Of a stretch of DNA of 64,000 nucleotides, positions 7,865 to 16,669 are shown piece after piece; positions within the stretch are counted from its first letter, which is position 1, and each line of letters opens with the position of its first letter. A program made the translations under genes and the position numbers. Under the pieces are notes generated by a model, which saw only the letters and a program-made list of their open reading frames with translations, was not told the DNA's origin and searched no databases. Source of the DNA: SZUA-430 sp046153995 (GTDB lineage Bacteria; Pseudomonadota; Alphaproteobacteria; Micropepsales; Micropepsaceae); contig JBJXEH010000049.1 in the NCBI GenBank assembly GCA_046153995.1, forward strand, positions 8,783-72,782, written 5' to 3'.

Positions 7865-8935
7865 ATGAGACGTTTCTTCCTGGGGCTACTACTGCTCGCA
7901 GCCCTCGCAGGCGGCGCGGGATATGTCCTCCGCGGCGAGATTGCGCTCGCGCTGATGCAGCGTGTCTTGGAACGGAATATGGCGACCGACGTCGTCGCCG
8001 AGTTACCCGAAGGTCTTCATGTCGGCTTGTGCGGCGCAGGCGCTCCGATGCCGGCGGCCGACCGCAGCGGCCCCTGCGTCGTGGTGATCGCAGGCAAACG
8101 CACGTTCGTCGTCGACGCCGGCACCGGCGGCGTGCGCACACTCGCACGCATGGGGCTGCAACCTGGCAGAATCGAGCGCGTGCTGCTCACGCATTTCCAC
8201 TCCGACCACATCGACGGCCTCGGCGAGATGATGCTTCAGCGCTGGGTTGGGGCTGCCAATGCCGCCCCCTTGCCGGTGCACGGCCCCACAGGGGTTGATG
8301 CTGTCGTCAACGGTTTCAACGCGGCCTACGCAGCCGACAAGGGCTACCGCACCGCTCATCACGGCGAGGCAATCGCGCCCTCCGCCGGCTTCGGCGGCGT
8401 CGCAGCGGCGTTCGAACTCGATACCGCAGGCAACGCGACCGTGCTCGACGAAGGCGGCCTGACGATCGAGGCGTTCAAGGTGGAACACGCCCCCGTCGAA
8501 CCGGCCGTCGGCTACCGCATCACCTACAAGGGCCGCGTCGCCGTCATCAGCGGCGATACGAAGAAGTCGGCTGCCGTCGAACAACGCGCCACCGGCGTCG
8601 ACTTGCTCGTGCACGAAGCGCTGTCGCCGAAACTCGTTGGCTTGATCGGAGATGCCGCAACAAAAGGCGGGCGTCAGAACATCGCCAAGATCATGCACGA
8701 CATTCTCGACTATCACACGACACCGGAGGAAGCGGCCGAGATTGCATCGAAGGCGAAAGTGAAAGCGCTGCTGCTCTATCACATCGTCCCGCCGCTGCCG
8801 TTGTCGGCGCTCGAAGGCCCGTTCTTAGGGCGCGCGCGGGAAATCTTCTCGGGGCCCCTGCACGTCGGCCGCGACGGCGACTTCGTCACAATGCCGGCCG
8901 GCTCCACGGAAGTCCGCTTCACGAGCCGGCTGTAA
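7865..8935 (+). CDS. Membrane-anchored metallo-beta-lactamase-fold hydrolase
   Basis: A 356-residue protein whose first 22 residues form a signal anchor or signal peptide. The metal motif THFHSDH is at residues 109-115 (His110, His112, Asp114, His115), followed by further ligand-like positions in SGDTKKS and LLYHIVPP. The layout resembles the RNase Z/arylsulfatase-like branch, but the extracytoplasmic location argues against tRNA processing. AAGGGG precedes the ATG. It is divergent from the dehalogenase operon and shares the 7811-7839 palindrome, so co-regulation by the TetR protein is inferred. The substrate is unknown. Confidence 0.82.
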   Translation: MRRFFLGLLLLAALAGGAGYVLRGEIALALMQRVLERNMATDVVAELPEGLHVGLCGAGAPMPAADRSGPCVVVIAGKRTFVVDAGTGGVRTLARMGLQPGRIERVLLTHFHSDHIDGLGEMMLQRWVGAANAAPLPVHGPTGVDAVVNGFNAAYAADKGYRTAHHGEAIAPSAGFGGVAAAFELDTAGNATVLDEGGLTIEAFKVEHAPVEPAVGYRITYKGRVAVISGDTKKSAAVEQRATGVDLLVHEALSPKLVGLIGDAATKGGRQNIAKIMHDILDYHTTPEEAAEIASKAKVKALLLYHIVPPLPLSALEGPFLGRAREIFSGPLHVGRDGDFVTMPAGSTEVRFTSRL

Positions 8936-8946
8936 GAAAAGGGAAA

Positions 8947-8973
8947 GGCGCCGCAGGAGGGGACTGCGGCGCC
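8947..8973 (-). terminator. Rho-independent terminator of the small secreted-protein gene
   Basis: ggcgccgcag and ctgcggcgcc form a perfect 10-bp stem. Read on the minus strand it is followed by a T-rich tail (tttcccttttctt), so it should end the 8982-9383 transcript. It also lies 11 bp after the plus-strand hydrolase gene and may act there too, but there is no T-run on that side. Confidence 0.8.
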
Positions 8974-8981
8974 CGTCTCGG

Positions 8982-9383
8982 CTAGCGGGCGTAAACGCGG
9001 ACGAATGCGCGGGATCCGCGATGCCAACCGAGCGTCTCGTAAGCCATGGTTACGAAGCGGATGTCGCGACGGTGACCATAAAGGTCGATCGAGCGCGTGC
9101 ATTGGCCTGGGTTTAACACTGCACGAACCGCGAGGTCTTGATGCCCGCCGTTGCGGAACGAAACGTCGAGGTCATAGAACCGGATCGGGCGCTGATACGC
9201 GCAGATCTTGATCTGGCGATAGTGGCGGTGGCCGTAGGCCGGAACCACGTCGCGCTCCGCATGACGGTTCACGACGCGCGTACCTAGCAAATCCCACGGC
9301 TGCCAGCCGGGATGGGACGCCGAAGCGGGAGCGGCGAGACCGAGCGTCAACAAAGCGCCGGCGAGAACAAGTTTGAGCTTCAT
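8982..9383 (-). CDS. Small secreted protein of unknown function
   Basis: A 133-residue protein with a Sec signal peptide (cleavage after ASA, residue 22). The mature part is rich in His and Arg and has an IRFYDLDVSFRNGG segment followed by RSIDLYGHRRDIRFV, a pattern I associate loosely with DUF2541-like secreted beta-sandwich proteins; that link is weak. A strong AGGAGG ribosome site precedes the ATG. The gene is single, with its own terminator, and lies between a hydrolase and a peptide transporter. Confidence 0.75.
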   Translation of the reverse strand: MKLKLVLAGALLTLGLAAPASASHPGWQPWDLLGTRVVNRHAERDVVPAYGHRHYRQIKICAYQRPIRFYDLDVSFRNGGHQDLAVRAVLNPGQCTRSIDLYGHRRDIRFVTMAYETLGWHRGSRAFVRVYAR

Positions 9384-9504
9384 GGAAACCTCCTGTTTGC
9401 AAAGCCGATGGCGCTGGGTTGAGTGCCACCTTCAATGCGCAGGAGGTTGACAGGCCTCACCTGAAGCGAACCGAAACCCGGCGTTCACGAGCGGTTCATT
9501 CATC

Positions 9505-9543
9505 AAACGAAAAACGCCGCGAAACCTGGAGTTCCGCGGCGTT
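9505..9543 (-). terminator. Rho-independent terminator of the POT transporter gene
   Basis: aacgccgcg (9513-9521) pairs with cgcggcgtt (9535-9543), extended by two pairs after one mismatch. On the minus strand the stem is followed by gtttttcgtttga. It lies 38 bp past the stop of the peptide transporter gene. Confidence 0.8.
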
Positions 9544-9580
9544 CATGTTCTTGTCGCTCAAGATGAACGAGTGACCGTCG

Positions 9581-11371
9581 TTACTCGGCGGGCTGCGCCA
9601 CGCGGCCACTGCTCTTTTCGGGGTGTGCGAGATAGCGAAGGATCGGCGATAGCACGATGAGACCCGCACCAAGGGCTACGCCCCACAGTCCGATCATTTC
9701 GAAGACCTGCACATAAGTCTGCAACGCCTTACCGGGGTCGAGCACCTGACCGGCAACGGTTTCGGTAGCGGTGAGTTCCGCAACCATAGCGCCCAGATAC
9801 TGCGCCCACGACGACGCCAGGAACCACGTCGCCATGATCGTCGAGGCGACCGCCGCCGGTGCCAACCGTGTCATCTGAGACAGACCCACGGGCGAGAGGA
9901 AGAGCTCACCCGTTGTGTGAAGCAGATAAGTCAGCACCAGGAAGATCAGCGGCACCTTGAAGCTCGCGTCCGCGAACTGCGCGCCCCAGACGAGCACGAA
10001 GAAGCCCGCGCCGACTTGCAGAAGCGCAAGCCCGAACTTCAACACCGGATTTGGGTCCAGGTTGAAGCGCCCGAGATAGGCCCAGAGTGCTGAGAAGATC
10101 GGTGCCAATATCAAGATGAAGCCCGCATTGAACGATTGCGTCTGCGCGGCGGTGATCGAGACCTCACCCGCCTGCAGCATCGTGTTGCGCTCGGCGAACT
10201 GGTTGAGCGACGAACCGGCCTGTTCGAACAGGGTCCAAAACACGGTCGATGCGGCAACGAGTATGAGCGCCAAGATCAGCCGCTGCGCCTCCACGAACGT
10301 GCACTGCGTGATCATGAAGACCACCAAGTAGGCGAGGACCAAGAACGAGCCACCGGCGAGCATCATGCCCACCGCTTCGTTACGCTGAACGACGACCCAC
10401 ACAAACGCCACGCCTGCAAGGCCGAGCAGGTAGATGAACCACTCGACGTTGATCGGGCCCAAGACGGACTTTTTCAACATCTCAGGATTTGGCGGCTCAC
10501 CCTTGCCGTCGAGCCACGGCTTACCCAAGCCGAATGCGATGAAGCCAAGGAGCATGCCGACGCCGGCCGCGCCGAAGCCGGCCCACCAGCCGATGTTCGT
10601 GCCCAAGTAGCCGCAAGCGATCGCGGCCCAGAACGCGCCGAGGTTGATGCCGTAATAGTAGAGCGTGAAGCCCGAGTCGCGCCGCGGGTCGCCCCTCTCG
10701 TAGAGCTGCCCGACGATCGTCGAGATGTTGGCCTTCAAAAATCCGACGCCCATGATGATGAGCGCCAGCGCCAAATAGAAGATGTGCGTGTAAATCTCGG
10801 AGTCGCGCTTGACCTTCAACTCGAAGCTGCCCTTCGGCAGGATCGACGGCAGGGAAGCCCCTTCCGGCAGACCTTTGATTTCCAGCCCGCCTTCGGAGCT
10901 CGCGCCATAGCCGTACTTCTTGCCATCGACGATCAAGCCGACATTCCGCGCCTCCATGCGACCCTGGACGTCGAAGACATATTCTTGGCCCTGGTGGACC
11001 AATATCTGTTGTGCGGGCTTACCCTCGATGCCCATCGTGAAATGGCCCATCACGAGCAGGATCGCGCCGAACGCAATCGCTTTGCGTGTCCCCAGATAGC
11101 GGTCGGCCAGCAACCCACCGATCAGCGGCATCAGGTAAACGAGCGACGTGTAGGCTCCGTACTGCCGCTGGGCGACACCGTCCTCGAACAGGAAGTGCTG
11201 CGTCATGAAGAAGATCAGCAGGCCGCGCATGCCGTAGTAGGAGAACCGCTCCCACATCTCGGCGAAGAACAGAATGAAGAGGCCGCGCGGGTGATTTCGC
11301 GTCAGCTGCCAAAGCACCGGAACGGCTGTGACGACCGTGATGACGATGCCGGCCAGAAAGACGATATCCAT
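9581..11371 (-). CDS. POT/PTR family proton-dependent peptide transporter
   Basis: A 596-residue MFS-type inner-membrane protein that would import di- and tripeptides with protons. The POT signature E-x2-E-R-F-x-Y-Y-G is at residues 38-47 (EMWERFSYYG), and the second family motif appears as GFTLYYYGINLGAFWA. It is longer than the classic POT of about 490-500 residues: there is an extra N-terminal helix and a soluble insertion of roughly 78 residues (about 115-192) predicted between two membrane helices. It is a single gene with its own terminator. Confidence 0.9.
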   Translation of the reverse strand: MDIVFLAGIVITVVTAVPVLWQLTRNHPRGLFILFFAEMWERFSYYGMRGLLIFFMTQHFLFEDGVAQRQYGAYTSLVYLMPLIGGLLADRYLGTRKAIAFGAILLVMGHFTMGIEGKPAQQILVHQGQEYVFDVQGRMEARNVGLIVDGKKYGYGASSEGGLEIKGLPEGASLPSILPKGSFELKVKRDSEIYTHIFYLALALIIMGVGFLKANISTIVGQLYERGDPRRDSGFTLYYYGINLGAFWAAIACGYLGTNIGWWAGFGAAGVGMLLGFIAFGLGKPWLDGKGEPPNPEMLKKSVLGPINVEWFIYLLGLAGVAFVWVVVQRNEAVGMMLAGGSFLVLAYLVVFMITQCTFVEAQRLILALILVAASTVFWTLFEQAGSSLNQFAERNTMLQAGEVSITAAQTQSFNAGFILILAPIFSALWAYLGRFNLDPNPVLKFGLALLQVGAGFFVLVWGAQFADASFKVPLIFLVLTYLLHTTGELFLSPVGLSQMTRLAPAAVASTIMATWFLASSWAQYLGAMVAELTATETVAGQVLDPGKALQTYVQVFEMIGLWGVALGAGLIVLSPILRYLAHPEKSSGRVAQPAE

Positions 11372-11471
11372 GAGATTTCTTCCTCAAGACGCGCGCTTGG
11401 GCGCCAAACGGGCGCCAAAAGACCATGCGGCCCATAGTTTCACAAGCCAAGCGCTGGTCCCGCTGCGGCCG

Positions 11472-12086
11472 TCAGTCCCTCGACTTCCTTAACGCGGCGA
11501 GGACTTCCGCCGGAGTTCGCCCGCCTGGCGTAAAGATCAGGCCGATGAAGAGGTCGCTGAGTGTCTTCACGACCACAAGTGCGACGAGTGCCCAAACCGG
11601 CGAACCCATTTCACCGATCAGAAAGCCGCCCAGGATCACCGCAATGTGCAGTGCAAACACACGCGGATAGGGCTCGAACATCATCTCTGCCGGTGCGCGC
11701 CCTTTGAACCCTTCAGAGTACGCCGCGTCGAGCCACAGCTGCACCGCTTGCCAGGCCAAGATCGAAACCACGGGCAACAAAAGTCCACCGCTGAAACCCG
11801 CCAACCCGCCGCTTACAATCCCGAAATAGACGAGCACAAAAACGCCATGCACGAACGTGAAAATGCCGTAGTGCATGGCGAAGAATGTTGTGGTCTGCCA
11901 GCCGTCGGAAACGTTGTTCGTCCGCGTGGCGATAGCGAGCCGCGCCGCATGCGCAACCCCGATCGCCACATTCTCGAACCAATAGAGCAGCAACACCTCG
12001 AACACGCTCCACCCCAGCCAAATCACGCCGGCAAGCGGAATGGCGTTAACGGCAAGCGTGCCCAGAATCTGCAGAAGGCGGAACAT
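11472..12086 (-). CDS. DUF6498-like membrane protein
   Basis: A 204-residue integral membrane protein with about six hydrophobic segments. The conserved-looking parts are LLLYWFENVAIG (about residues 32-43), the FFAMHYGIFTFVHGVFV stretch, and the C-terminal LFIGLIFTPGG. These fit my recollection of the DUF6498 family, whose function is unknown. It is transcribed away from the methylmalonyl-CoA epimerase gene and has no operon partner. A good ribosome site is not obvious before the ATG. Confidence 0.7.
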   Translation of the reverse strand: MFRLLQILGTLAVNAIPLAGVIWLGWSVFEVLLLYWFENVAIGVAHAARLAIATRTNNVSDGWQTTTFFAMHYGIFTFVHGVFVLVYFGIVSGGLAGFSGGLLLPVVSILAWQAVQLWLDAAYSEGFKGRAPAEMMFEPYPRVFALHIAVILGGFLIGEMGSPVWALVALVVVKTLSDLFIGLIFTPGGRTPAEVLAALRKSRD

Positions 12087-12192
12087 TCAGGCTTGATAGG
12101 GGATAGCTACCCACGCGCCAAGGTGCGCTTGCCGTCAATGGCCGTTCGAACTACGTTCCGCATGCTCGCAATTGCACAAACAGGATCGTCAC

Positions 12193-12603
12193 ATGCTCGG
12201 CCGCTTAAACCACGTCGCCATCGCCGTTCCGGACATCGCGGCCGCGGCGGAGATTTACCGCTCGACTTTCGTGATGGGCGCAAAAGTCTCGGAAGCGGTG
12301 CCCCAGCCCGATCACGGCGTCACCACCGTTTTCGTTGAGTTGACGAACACGAAAATCGAGCTGTTGGAGCCGCTCGGCGACAAATCGCCGATCGCGAATT
12401 TCCTGAAGAAGAACCCCTCCGGCGGCATCCACCACGTTTGTTATGAAGTGGACGACATTCTTGCCGCCCGCGACCAGATGCTCGCGAAAGGGGCCACGAT
12501 CACAGGCACGGGCGAACCCAAGATCGGCGCGCACGGCAAGCCCGTGATCTTTATGCACCCCAAGGATTTCAACGGCACGCTGATCGAGCTTGAGCAGGTT
12601 TGA
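12193..12603 (+). CDS. mce: Methylmalonyl-CoA epimerase
   Basis: A 136-residue vicinal-oxygen-chelate fold protein that interconverts the two epimers of methylmalonyl-CoA in propionate catabolism. The start LGRLNHVAIAVPD carries the first metal His, IHHVCYEVDD the second, and GTLIELEQV the C-terminal Glu. The ATG at 12193 is used because the family begins two to three residues before LNHVAIAV; the upstream in-frame ATG adds seven residues without similarity. A DUF1467 gene follows after four bases, a pairing common in alphaproteobacteria. Confidence 0.92.
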   Translation: MLGRLNHVAIAVPDIAAAAEIYRSTFVMGAKVSEAVPQPDHGVTTVFVELTNTKIELLEPLGDKSPIANFLKKNPSGGIHHVCYEVDDILAARDQMLAKGATITGTGEPKIGAHGKPVIFMHPKDFNGTLIELEQV

Positions 12604-12607
12604 ACCG

Positions 12608-12880
12608 ATGGGCATTGCCGGCTCATTGATGGTGATTTCGATTACGTGGTGGCTCGCCTTCATCGCGATGCTGTCAGTAGGCGTGCGTTCGCAGATTGAG
12701 GACGGCCACGTGGTCCCGGGAACCGAACCATCGGCGCCCACGCAGGCACGATTGGGGCGCAAGGCCGCGTGGGCGTTGGTTGTCGCGCTGATCGTTTGGG
12801 CGGCGATGTTCTGGCTCATCGAACTGTCGGGTGTTTCGATCGACGATATTCCCGTGCCTTCGGGGCTGCGCTGGAGTTAA
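12608..12880 (+). CDS. DUF1467-family small membrane protein
   Basis: A 90-residue protein with two membrane helices (about residues 4-24 and 54-74) and a short conserved loop between them, the length and layout of DUF1467. The ATG at 12608 lies four bases after the epimerase stop, so the two are cotranscribed. The function of the family is unknown; its repeated association with mce suggests a link, which is inference. Confidence 0.85.
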   Translation: MGIAGSLMVISITWWLAFIAMLSVGVRSQIEDGHVVPGTEPSAPTQARLGRKAAWALVVALIVWAAMFWLIELSGVSIDDIPVPSGLRWS

Positions 12881-13065
12881 CCGCGCGCGGGAGTTTTTTA
12901 GGAACCATTCGCCTCTCTGGCGCATTGACCATGGCAAGTGCGGTATCTGGTCACCAGTCGCCACTTTTCGGCACGTTCTTCCACGGCAGAACCGCGAGGG
13001 GGAATTGCGCAAAGAGCGAATTTTCGCGACAGTCAGCAGCACTCCCTCGCGGCCCAGGAAACAGT

Positions 13066-14667
13066 ATGTTGTTGCGTGTAATTCTTGCTCTGGTTGTCGT
13101 GATTTGGGCGAGCCCTGCGTGGGCAAACCAGACCTGGCGCGTGACCAAGCCGGAATGGACCGACGAGGATGAGCGCGGCTATTCCGACTTCATCCAGAAG
13201 ATCGGCGAAAGTGGCTGCGAAACGCCGGACGACTGCATCAACTCGGCCGCCAATCCCTATCGCGGTACCGACGGCCGCGGCATCAACTTCAACGCCGATT
13301 GCGCCGATCTCGTCTATATGCTGCGCGCGTACTACGCGTGGAAGAACGGGTTGCCTTTCACGTTCGTGAACGGTGTTTCCCCGCGCAGCGGTGGCGACGT
13401 GCGCTTCTCGACGAAAGGCAATCGCGCGGGCGGGCGCAGCCACATCACCGGCGGCGAGAACGGGCGCACCGTCATCAACTGGGTACGCGACGCCGTTTCC
13501 TCGGCGACCTATCGCATTGGTCCGGACATGGACGAAAGTCCGCTCACCGATCTCTACCCTGTGAAGATTCAGCCGGGCTCGATCCGCCCGGGCACCGCGA
13601 TCTACGACGTGAACGGCCACGTCGCGCTCGTCTACAAAGTCGGCGAAGACGGCCGCGTCTACTACATGGATGCGCACCCAGACTTCACGTTGACGCGCAG
13701 TGTCTTCGGCGCACAGTTCGGGCGCGACCTGCCGGCAATGGGCGCGGGTTTCAAGAATTTCCGCCCGATCCGCATGGAGCGTGGCCGTATTACCATCGCC
13801 AAGAACAATCAGATCGCCGACTATTCGACGGAGCAGTTCTACGGCAACGTCAACCCGAATCCGCGCGACGACTGGCGCAACGGGAAGTTCAGCTACAACG
13901 GGCTTGAGGTTGGCTTCTACGAATACGTCCGCATCGCCATGGCCGGCGGCAAGGTGAGCTTCAACCCGCTTGCCGAACTCAAAGCGACAATGAAGACGCT
14001 TTGCAACGACCTCTACGACCGTCAGCGCTTCGTCGAGATGGCGATTGAGGCGGGTGTCGACCGCAAACCGCATCCCGAACGCCTACCGGTCAACATCTAC
14101 GGTACCGACAGCATGGAGTGGGAAGTCTACTCCACGCCGTCGCGCGATGCCCGGATAAAGACGGCGTTCCGCGCCTTCCGCGACGACATGGAACGCTTGA
14201 TCGGCATGTGGATGAAGCGCGATGAGCGCATGTCTTACGACGGCTTGAACCTGCGGGAAGACTTGCAGAAAGCCTACGCGTATGCGGCGGATGTATGCAC
14301 CGTCGTCTATACGAATTCGGCCGGACGCCGGGTGACGTTGCGTTACCAAGAGGTCGTGGACCGCCTGTTTCGTCTATCGTTCGACCCGTACGATTGCATC
14401 GAGCGGCGGTGGGGCGCGTCGAGCACGGAAGAACTCGCCTCCTGCCACAACACGTCGGGCAAGAACCGCTGGTACGAAGCGCAACAACGGCTGCGCAACC
14501 AGGTCGATCGCACTTACGATGCGCGCATGGATTTCACCGCGAAGGACTTGGAAGCACGAGCGCCGGGCTCAGGCGCAGACAACCCACCGGACGTGGACGT
14601 AAAGCGCACGATCGACAACATGGGCTACCGCACGCCAATCACGACGATGCAGCCGCCGGGCTACTGA
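13066..14667 (+). CDS. Secreted protein with NlpC/P60-like (papain-fold) catalytic pattern
   Basis: A 533-residue protein with a signal peptide (cleavage near ASPAWA, residue 20). Residues 75-210 show Cys79 in FNADCADLVYMLRAYYA, His185 in NGHVALVY and His204 in MDAHPDF, the order expected for an NlpC/P60- or CHAP-like amidase acting on peptidoglycan or other amides. The remaining C-terminal 320 residues have no domain I recognise. The frame is open about 300 bases further upstream, but the ATG at 13066 starts the signal peptide. The catalytic assignment is pattern-based. Confidence 0.7.
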   Translation: MLLRVILALVVVIWASPAWANQTWRVTKPEWTDEDERGYSDFIQKIGESGCETPDDCINSAANPYRGTDGRGINFNADCADLVYMLRAYYAWKNGLPFTFVNGVSPRSGGDVRFSTKGNRAGGRSHITGGENGRTVINWVRDAVSSATYRIGPDMDESPLTDLYPVKIQPGSIRPGTAIYDVNGHVALVYKVGEDGRVYYMDAHPDFTLTRSVFGAQFGRDLPAMGAGFKNFRPIRMERGRITIAKNNQIADYSTEQFYGNVNPNPRDDWRNGKFSYNGLEVGFYEYVRIAMAGGKVSFNPLAELKATMKTLCNDLYDRQRFVEMAIEAGVDRKPHPERLPVNIYGTDSMEWEVYSTPSRDARIKTAFRAFRDDMERLIGMWMKRDERMSYDGLNLREDLQKAYAYAADVCTVVYTNSAGRRVTLRYQEVVDRLFRLSFDPYDCIERRWGASSTEELASCHNTSGKNRWYEAQQRLRNQVDRTYDARMDFTAKDLEARAPGSGADNPPDVDVKRTIDNMGYRTPITTMQPPGY

Positions 14668-14759
14668 CCGCATAGTAAACGCCGCGCGACCTGTAAACTT
14701 CGCTGGGTATCGCGCCGCCCGCGGCTTCATGCAACATTTGCGGAACGAGGGGGGAAGTC

Positions 14760-15650
14760 GTGGGGGCTCGGCCGACCAGCGCCGCGAACATGCGCGGCAT
14801 ATTTGCGATGCTGATCTCGCAGGCTTTGTTCCTGATGAGCGACAGCATCGTGAAGCTTGCCGGCGAAACGCTGGCGCCAAGCCAGATCATGGCCGTGCGT
14901 GGGATGATGGCGGTCTACCTCGTCGGCGCGATCCTGGTCGCGACGGTGAGTTGGCGCAAATGGTACATGGTGCTGCGCCCGCTGGTCGTGATCCGTGGCG
15001 TGATCGAAGGCGCGGTCGCGGTGTTCTTTCTGATCTCGTTGCCGCATTTGCAGCTTGGCCAAATCACCGTCATCTCGCAGGTGACACCGTTGATCCTGAC
15101 AGTGATGTCTGCGGTCCTGCTCGGTGAAGCCGTCGGACGCTCGCGCTGGCTCGCCGTCGCGGTGGGCTTCGTGGGCGTCGTGCTCGTCGCGCAACCAACG
15201 GCCAACGGCATCAGCATCCACGTCGCCGGTGCTCTCATCATGTCGTTGCTGGTCGCCGCCCGCGATCTCATCACGCGCTTCATCGATCCGAACGTGCCAA
15301 CCGGCGTGGTCACGTTTACAAGCACTGTCGCTGTCTGCGCGTTGGGATTTGCAGGGCTGGAACCGCAACCCTGGGCACCGCTGACGACGAACGCCGTCAC
15401 GATGCTGGCCGCCTCGGCGATCCTCGTGACACTCGGCATCGTCTTTGTGGTGATCGCGTTCCGCGACGTCGAAGTCTCGGTCGTCTCGCCGTTCCGCTAC
15501 TCCGCCGTTGTCTGGGCAACGCTCTACGGCTACTTGCTCTGGAACGAACGACCGAACGACATCGCACTCATTGGCACGGCACTCATCGTGCTCGCGGGCC
15601 TGTTCGCGATGCAGCAGGAGGCAAGGGCCCTTCGCAGACGCAGTCCCTAA
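14760..15650 (+). CDS. EamA/DMT-superfamily transporter
   Basis: A 296-residue inner-membrane protein with ten predicted helices forming two EamA repeats of about 140 residues each. The segments GVIEGAVAVFFLISLPHL and TVISQVTPLILTVMSAVLLGEAV are typical of repeat one, and PFRYSAVVWATLYGYLLWNE of repeat two. It would export or import a small metabolite; substrate unknown. GTG at 14760 follows a GAGGGGGG ribosome site, and an ATG 10 codons later is the alternative. It is convergent with mazG, with six bases between the stops. Confidence 0.88.
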   Translation: MGARPTSAANMRGIFAMLISQALFLMSDSIVKLAGETLAPSQIMAVRGMMAVYLVGAILVATVSWRKWYMVLRPLVVIRGVIEGAVAVFFLISLPHLQLGQITVISQVTPLILTVMSAVLLGEAVGRSRWLAVAVGFVGVVLVAQPTANGISIHVAGALIMSLLVAARDLITRFIDPNVPTGVVTFTSTVAVCALGFAGLEPQPWAPLTTNAVTMLAASAILVTLGIVFVVIAFRDVEVSVVSPFRYSAVVWATLYGYLLWNERPNDIALIGTALIVLAGLFAMQQEARALRRRSP

Positions 15651-15656
15651 GCTTGG

Positions 15657-16469
15657 TTAGGCGCCGCGCTCCAGCTGCTTCGCATCGTCCCAAAGCGCAT
15701 CCATTGCTTCGAGCGAAACTCCGCCTAGCTTCTCGCCGCGCGCTTTGATCGTCTGCTCGACGTGCTTGAAGCGGCGGACGACTTTTGCGTTCGTGCCGCG
15801 CAGCGCCTCTTCGGGGTCGACGTCCAGATGCCGCGCCAGGTTCACACAGACGAACAGGATGTCGCCCAACTCGTCGGCGAGCTTTGCCTTCGGCGCGCCG
15901 GCGTCGATCTCGGCGGTAAGTTCGCCGATCTCTTCCTTCAGCTTGTCGAGGATGGGCGCCCGCTCGCGCCAATCGAAGCCGACCGACGCCATTCGTTTCT
16001 GGAGTTTTAAAGCGCGGGTCAGGGCAGGGGAGGGCAGTGGCACGTCGTCCAGGATACTGGCGCCCTTATCGGGCCGTGTCGCGCGTTCACGCTTTTTATG
16101 CTCCTCCCATGCGATGGTTTGGGCCTCGGCGGTTTTCACGTCCGCGCTCCCGAACACGTGCGGGTGGCGGCGCAGCATTTTTTGCGAGATCGCTTCCACC
16201 ACATCGGCGAACGTGAAGGCGCGCGCCTCCGCTGCGATCTGGGCATGGAACACGACCTGGAACAGCAGGTCGCCGAGTTCGTCCTTCAGCGCGGCTAGGT
16301 CATTCCGCTCGATCGCGTCGGCGACCTCGTATGCCTCTTCGATGGTGTATGGGGCGATAGTCGCGAATGTCTGCTCCACGTCCCACGGGCACCCACCCTG
16401 CGGTGCGCGCAGCCGGGTCATGATGGCAAGCAGCGCGTCGATGCTTTTGAGGTCCTCAGGCGTATCCAT
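15657..16469 (-). CDS. mazG: Nucleoside triphosphate pyrophosphohydrolase MazG
   Basis: A 270-residue all-alpha NTP pyrophosphatase that removes non-canonical or excess NTPs. The first MazG domain has CPWDVEQTF and the metal-binding E-E-x-Y-E plus DELGDLLFQVVFHAQ; the second has ELTAEIDAGAPKAKLADELGDILFV. The two-domain layout and length match E. coli MazG. The ATG at 16469 is preceded by an AT-rich intergenic region that presumably carries its promoter. The gene stands alone. Confidence 0.95.
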   Translation of the reverse strand: MDTPEDLKSIDALLAIMTRLRAPQGGCPWDVEQTFATIAPYTIEEAYEVADAIERNDLAALKDELGDLLFQVVFHAQIAAEARAFTFADVVEAISQKMLRRHPHVFGSADVKTAEAQTIAWEEHKKRERATRPDKGASILDDVPLPSPALTRALKLQKRMASVGFDWRERAPILDKLKEEIGELTAEIDAGAPKAKLADELGDILFVCVNLARHLDVDPEEALRGTNAKVVRRFKHVEQTIKARGEKLGGVSLEAMDALWDDAKQLERGA

Positions 16470-16669
16470 GGGCGGCTCGCTAAGCTCTTGAGGTGATATC
16501 AGCGGTCGTAGCGAAGCCGGCGCGGTGGGAACAGCGGGAAGCAGGGCGCAAAGCTTATTTTCGGCGGATATCTGCCGTTCCTTGATATCTTTATCGCATA
16601 ATATGTATTATGAGCAATTCGAAGTCTCTAGGCTTGGGAATCTGCGGTTTCCTGGTCACCCCAGTTTTC
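16470..16669. other. 200-bp intergenic region upstream of mazG with AT-rich palindrome
   Basis: No gene is seen. The region contains three GATATC sites (16495, 16568 and 16585) and a 16-bp palindrome (cataata at 16597-16603, tattatg at 16606-16612) in an AT-rich patch unlike the surrounding GC-rich DNA. Read on the minus strand it may hold the mazG promoter (TATTAT-like -10). Confidence 0.5.

Noticed and set aside
10136..11437. 433-codon open frame on the plus strand
   Set aside because: It lies wholly opposite the POT transporter gene, its product is rich in Arg, His, Asp and Gln without any family motif, and such antisense frames are common in GC-rich DNA.
12881..12900. ccgcgcgcgg followed by gagtttttt as a terminator after DUF1467
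   Set aside because: The stem is only three pairs with a normal loop and is too weak, so it was not listed as a feature.
13033..14073. 346-codon open frame on the minus strand
   Set aside because: It is the antisense of the secreted NlpC/P60-like gene and its sequence is the low-complexity Arg/Ala/Val type expected from a shadow frame.
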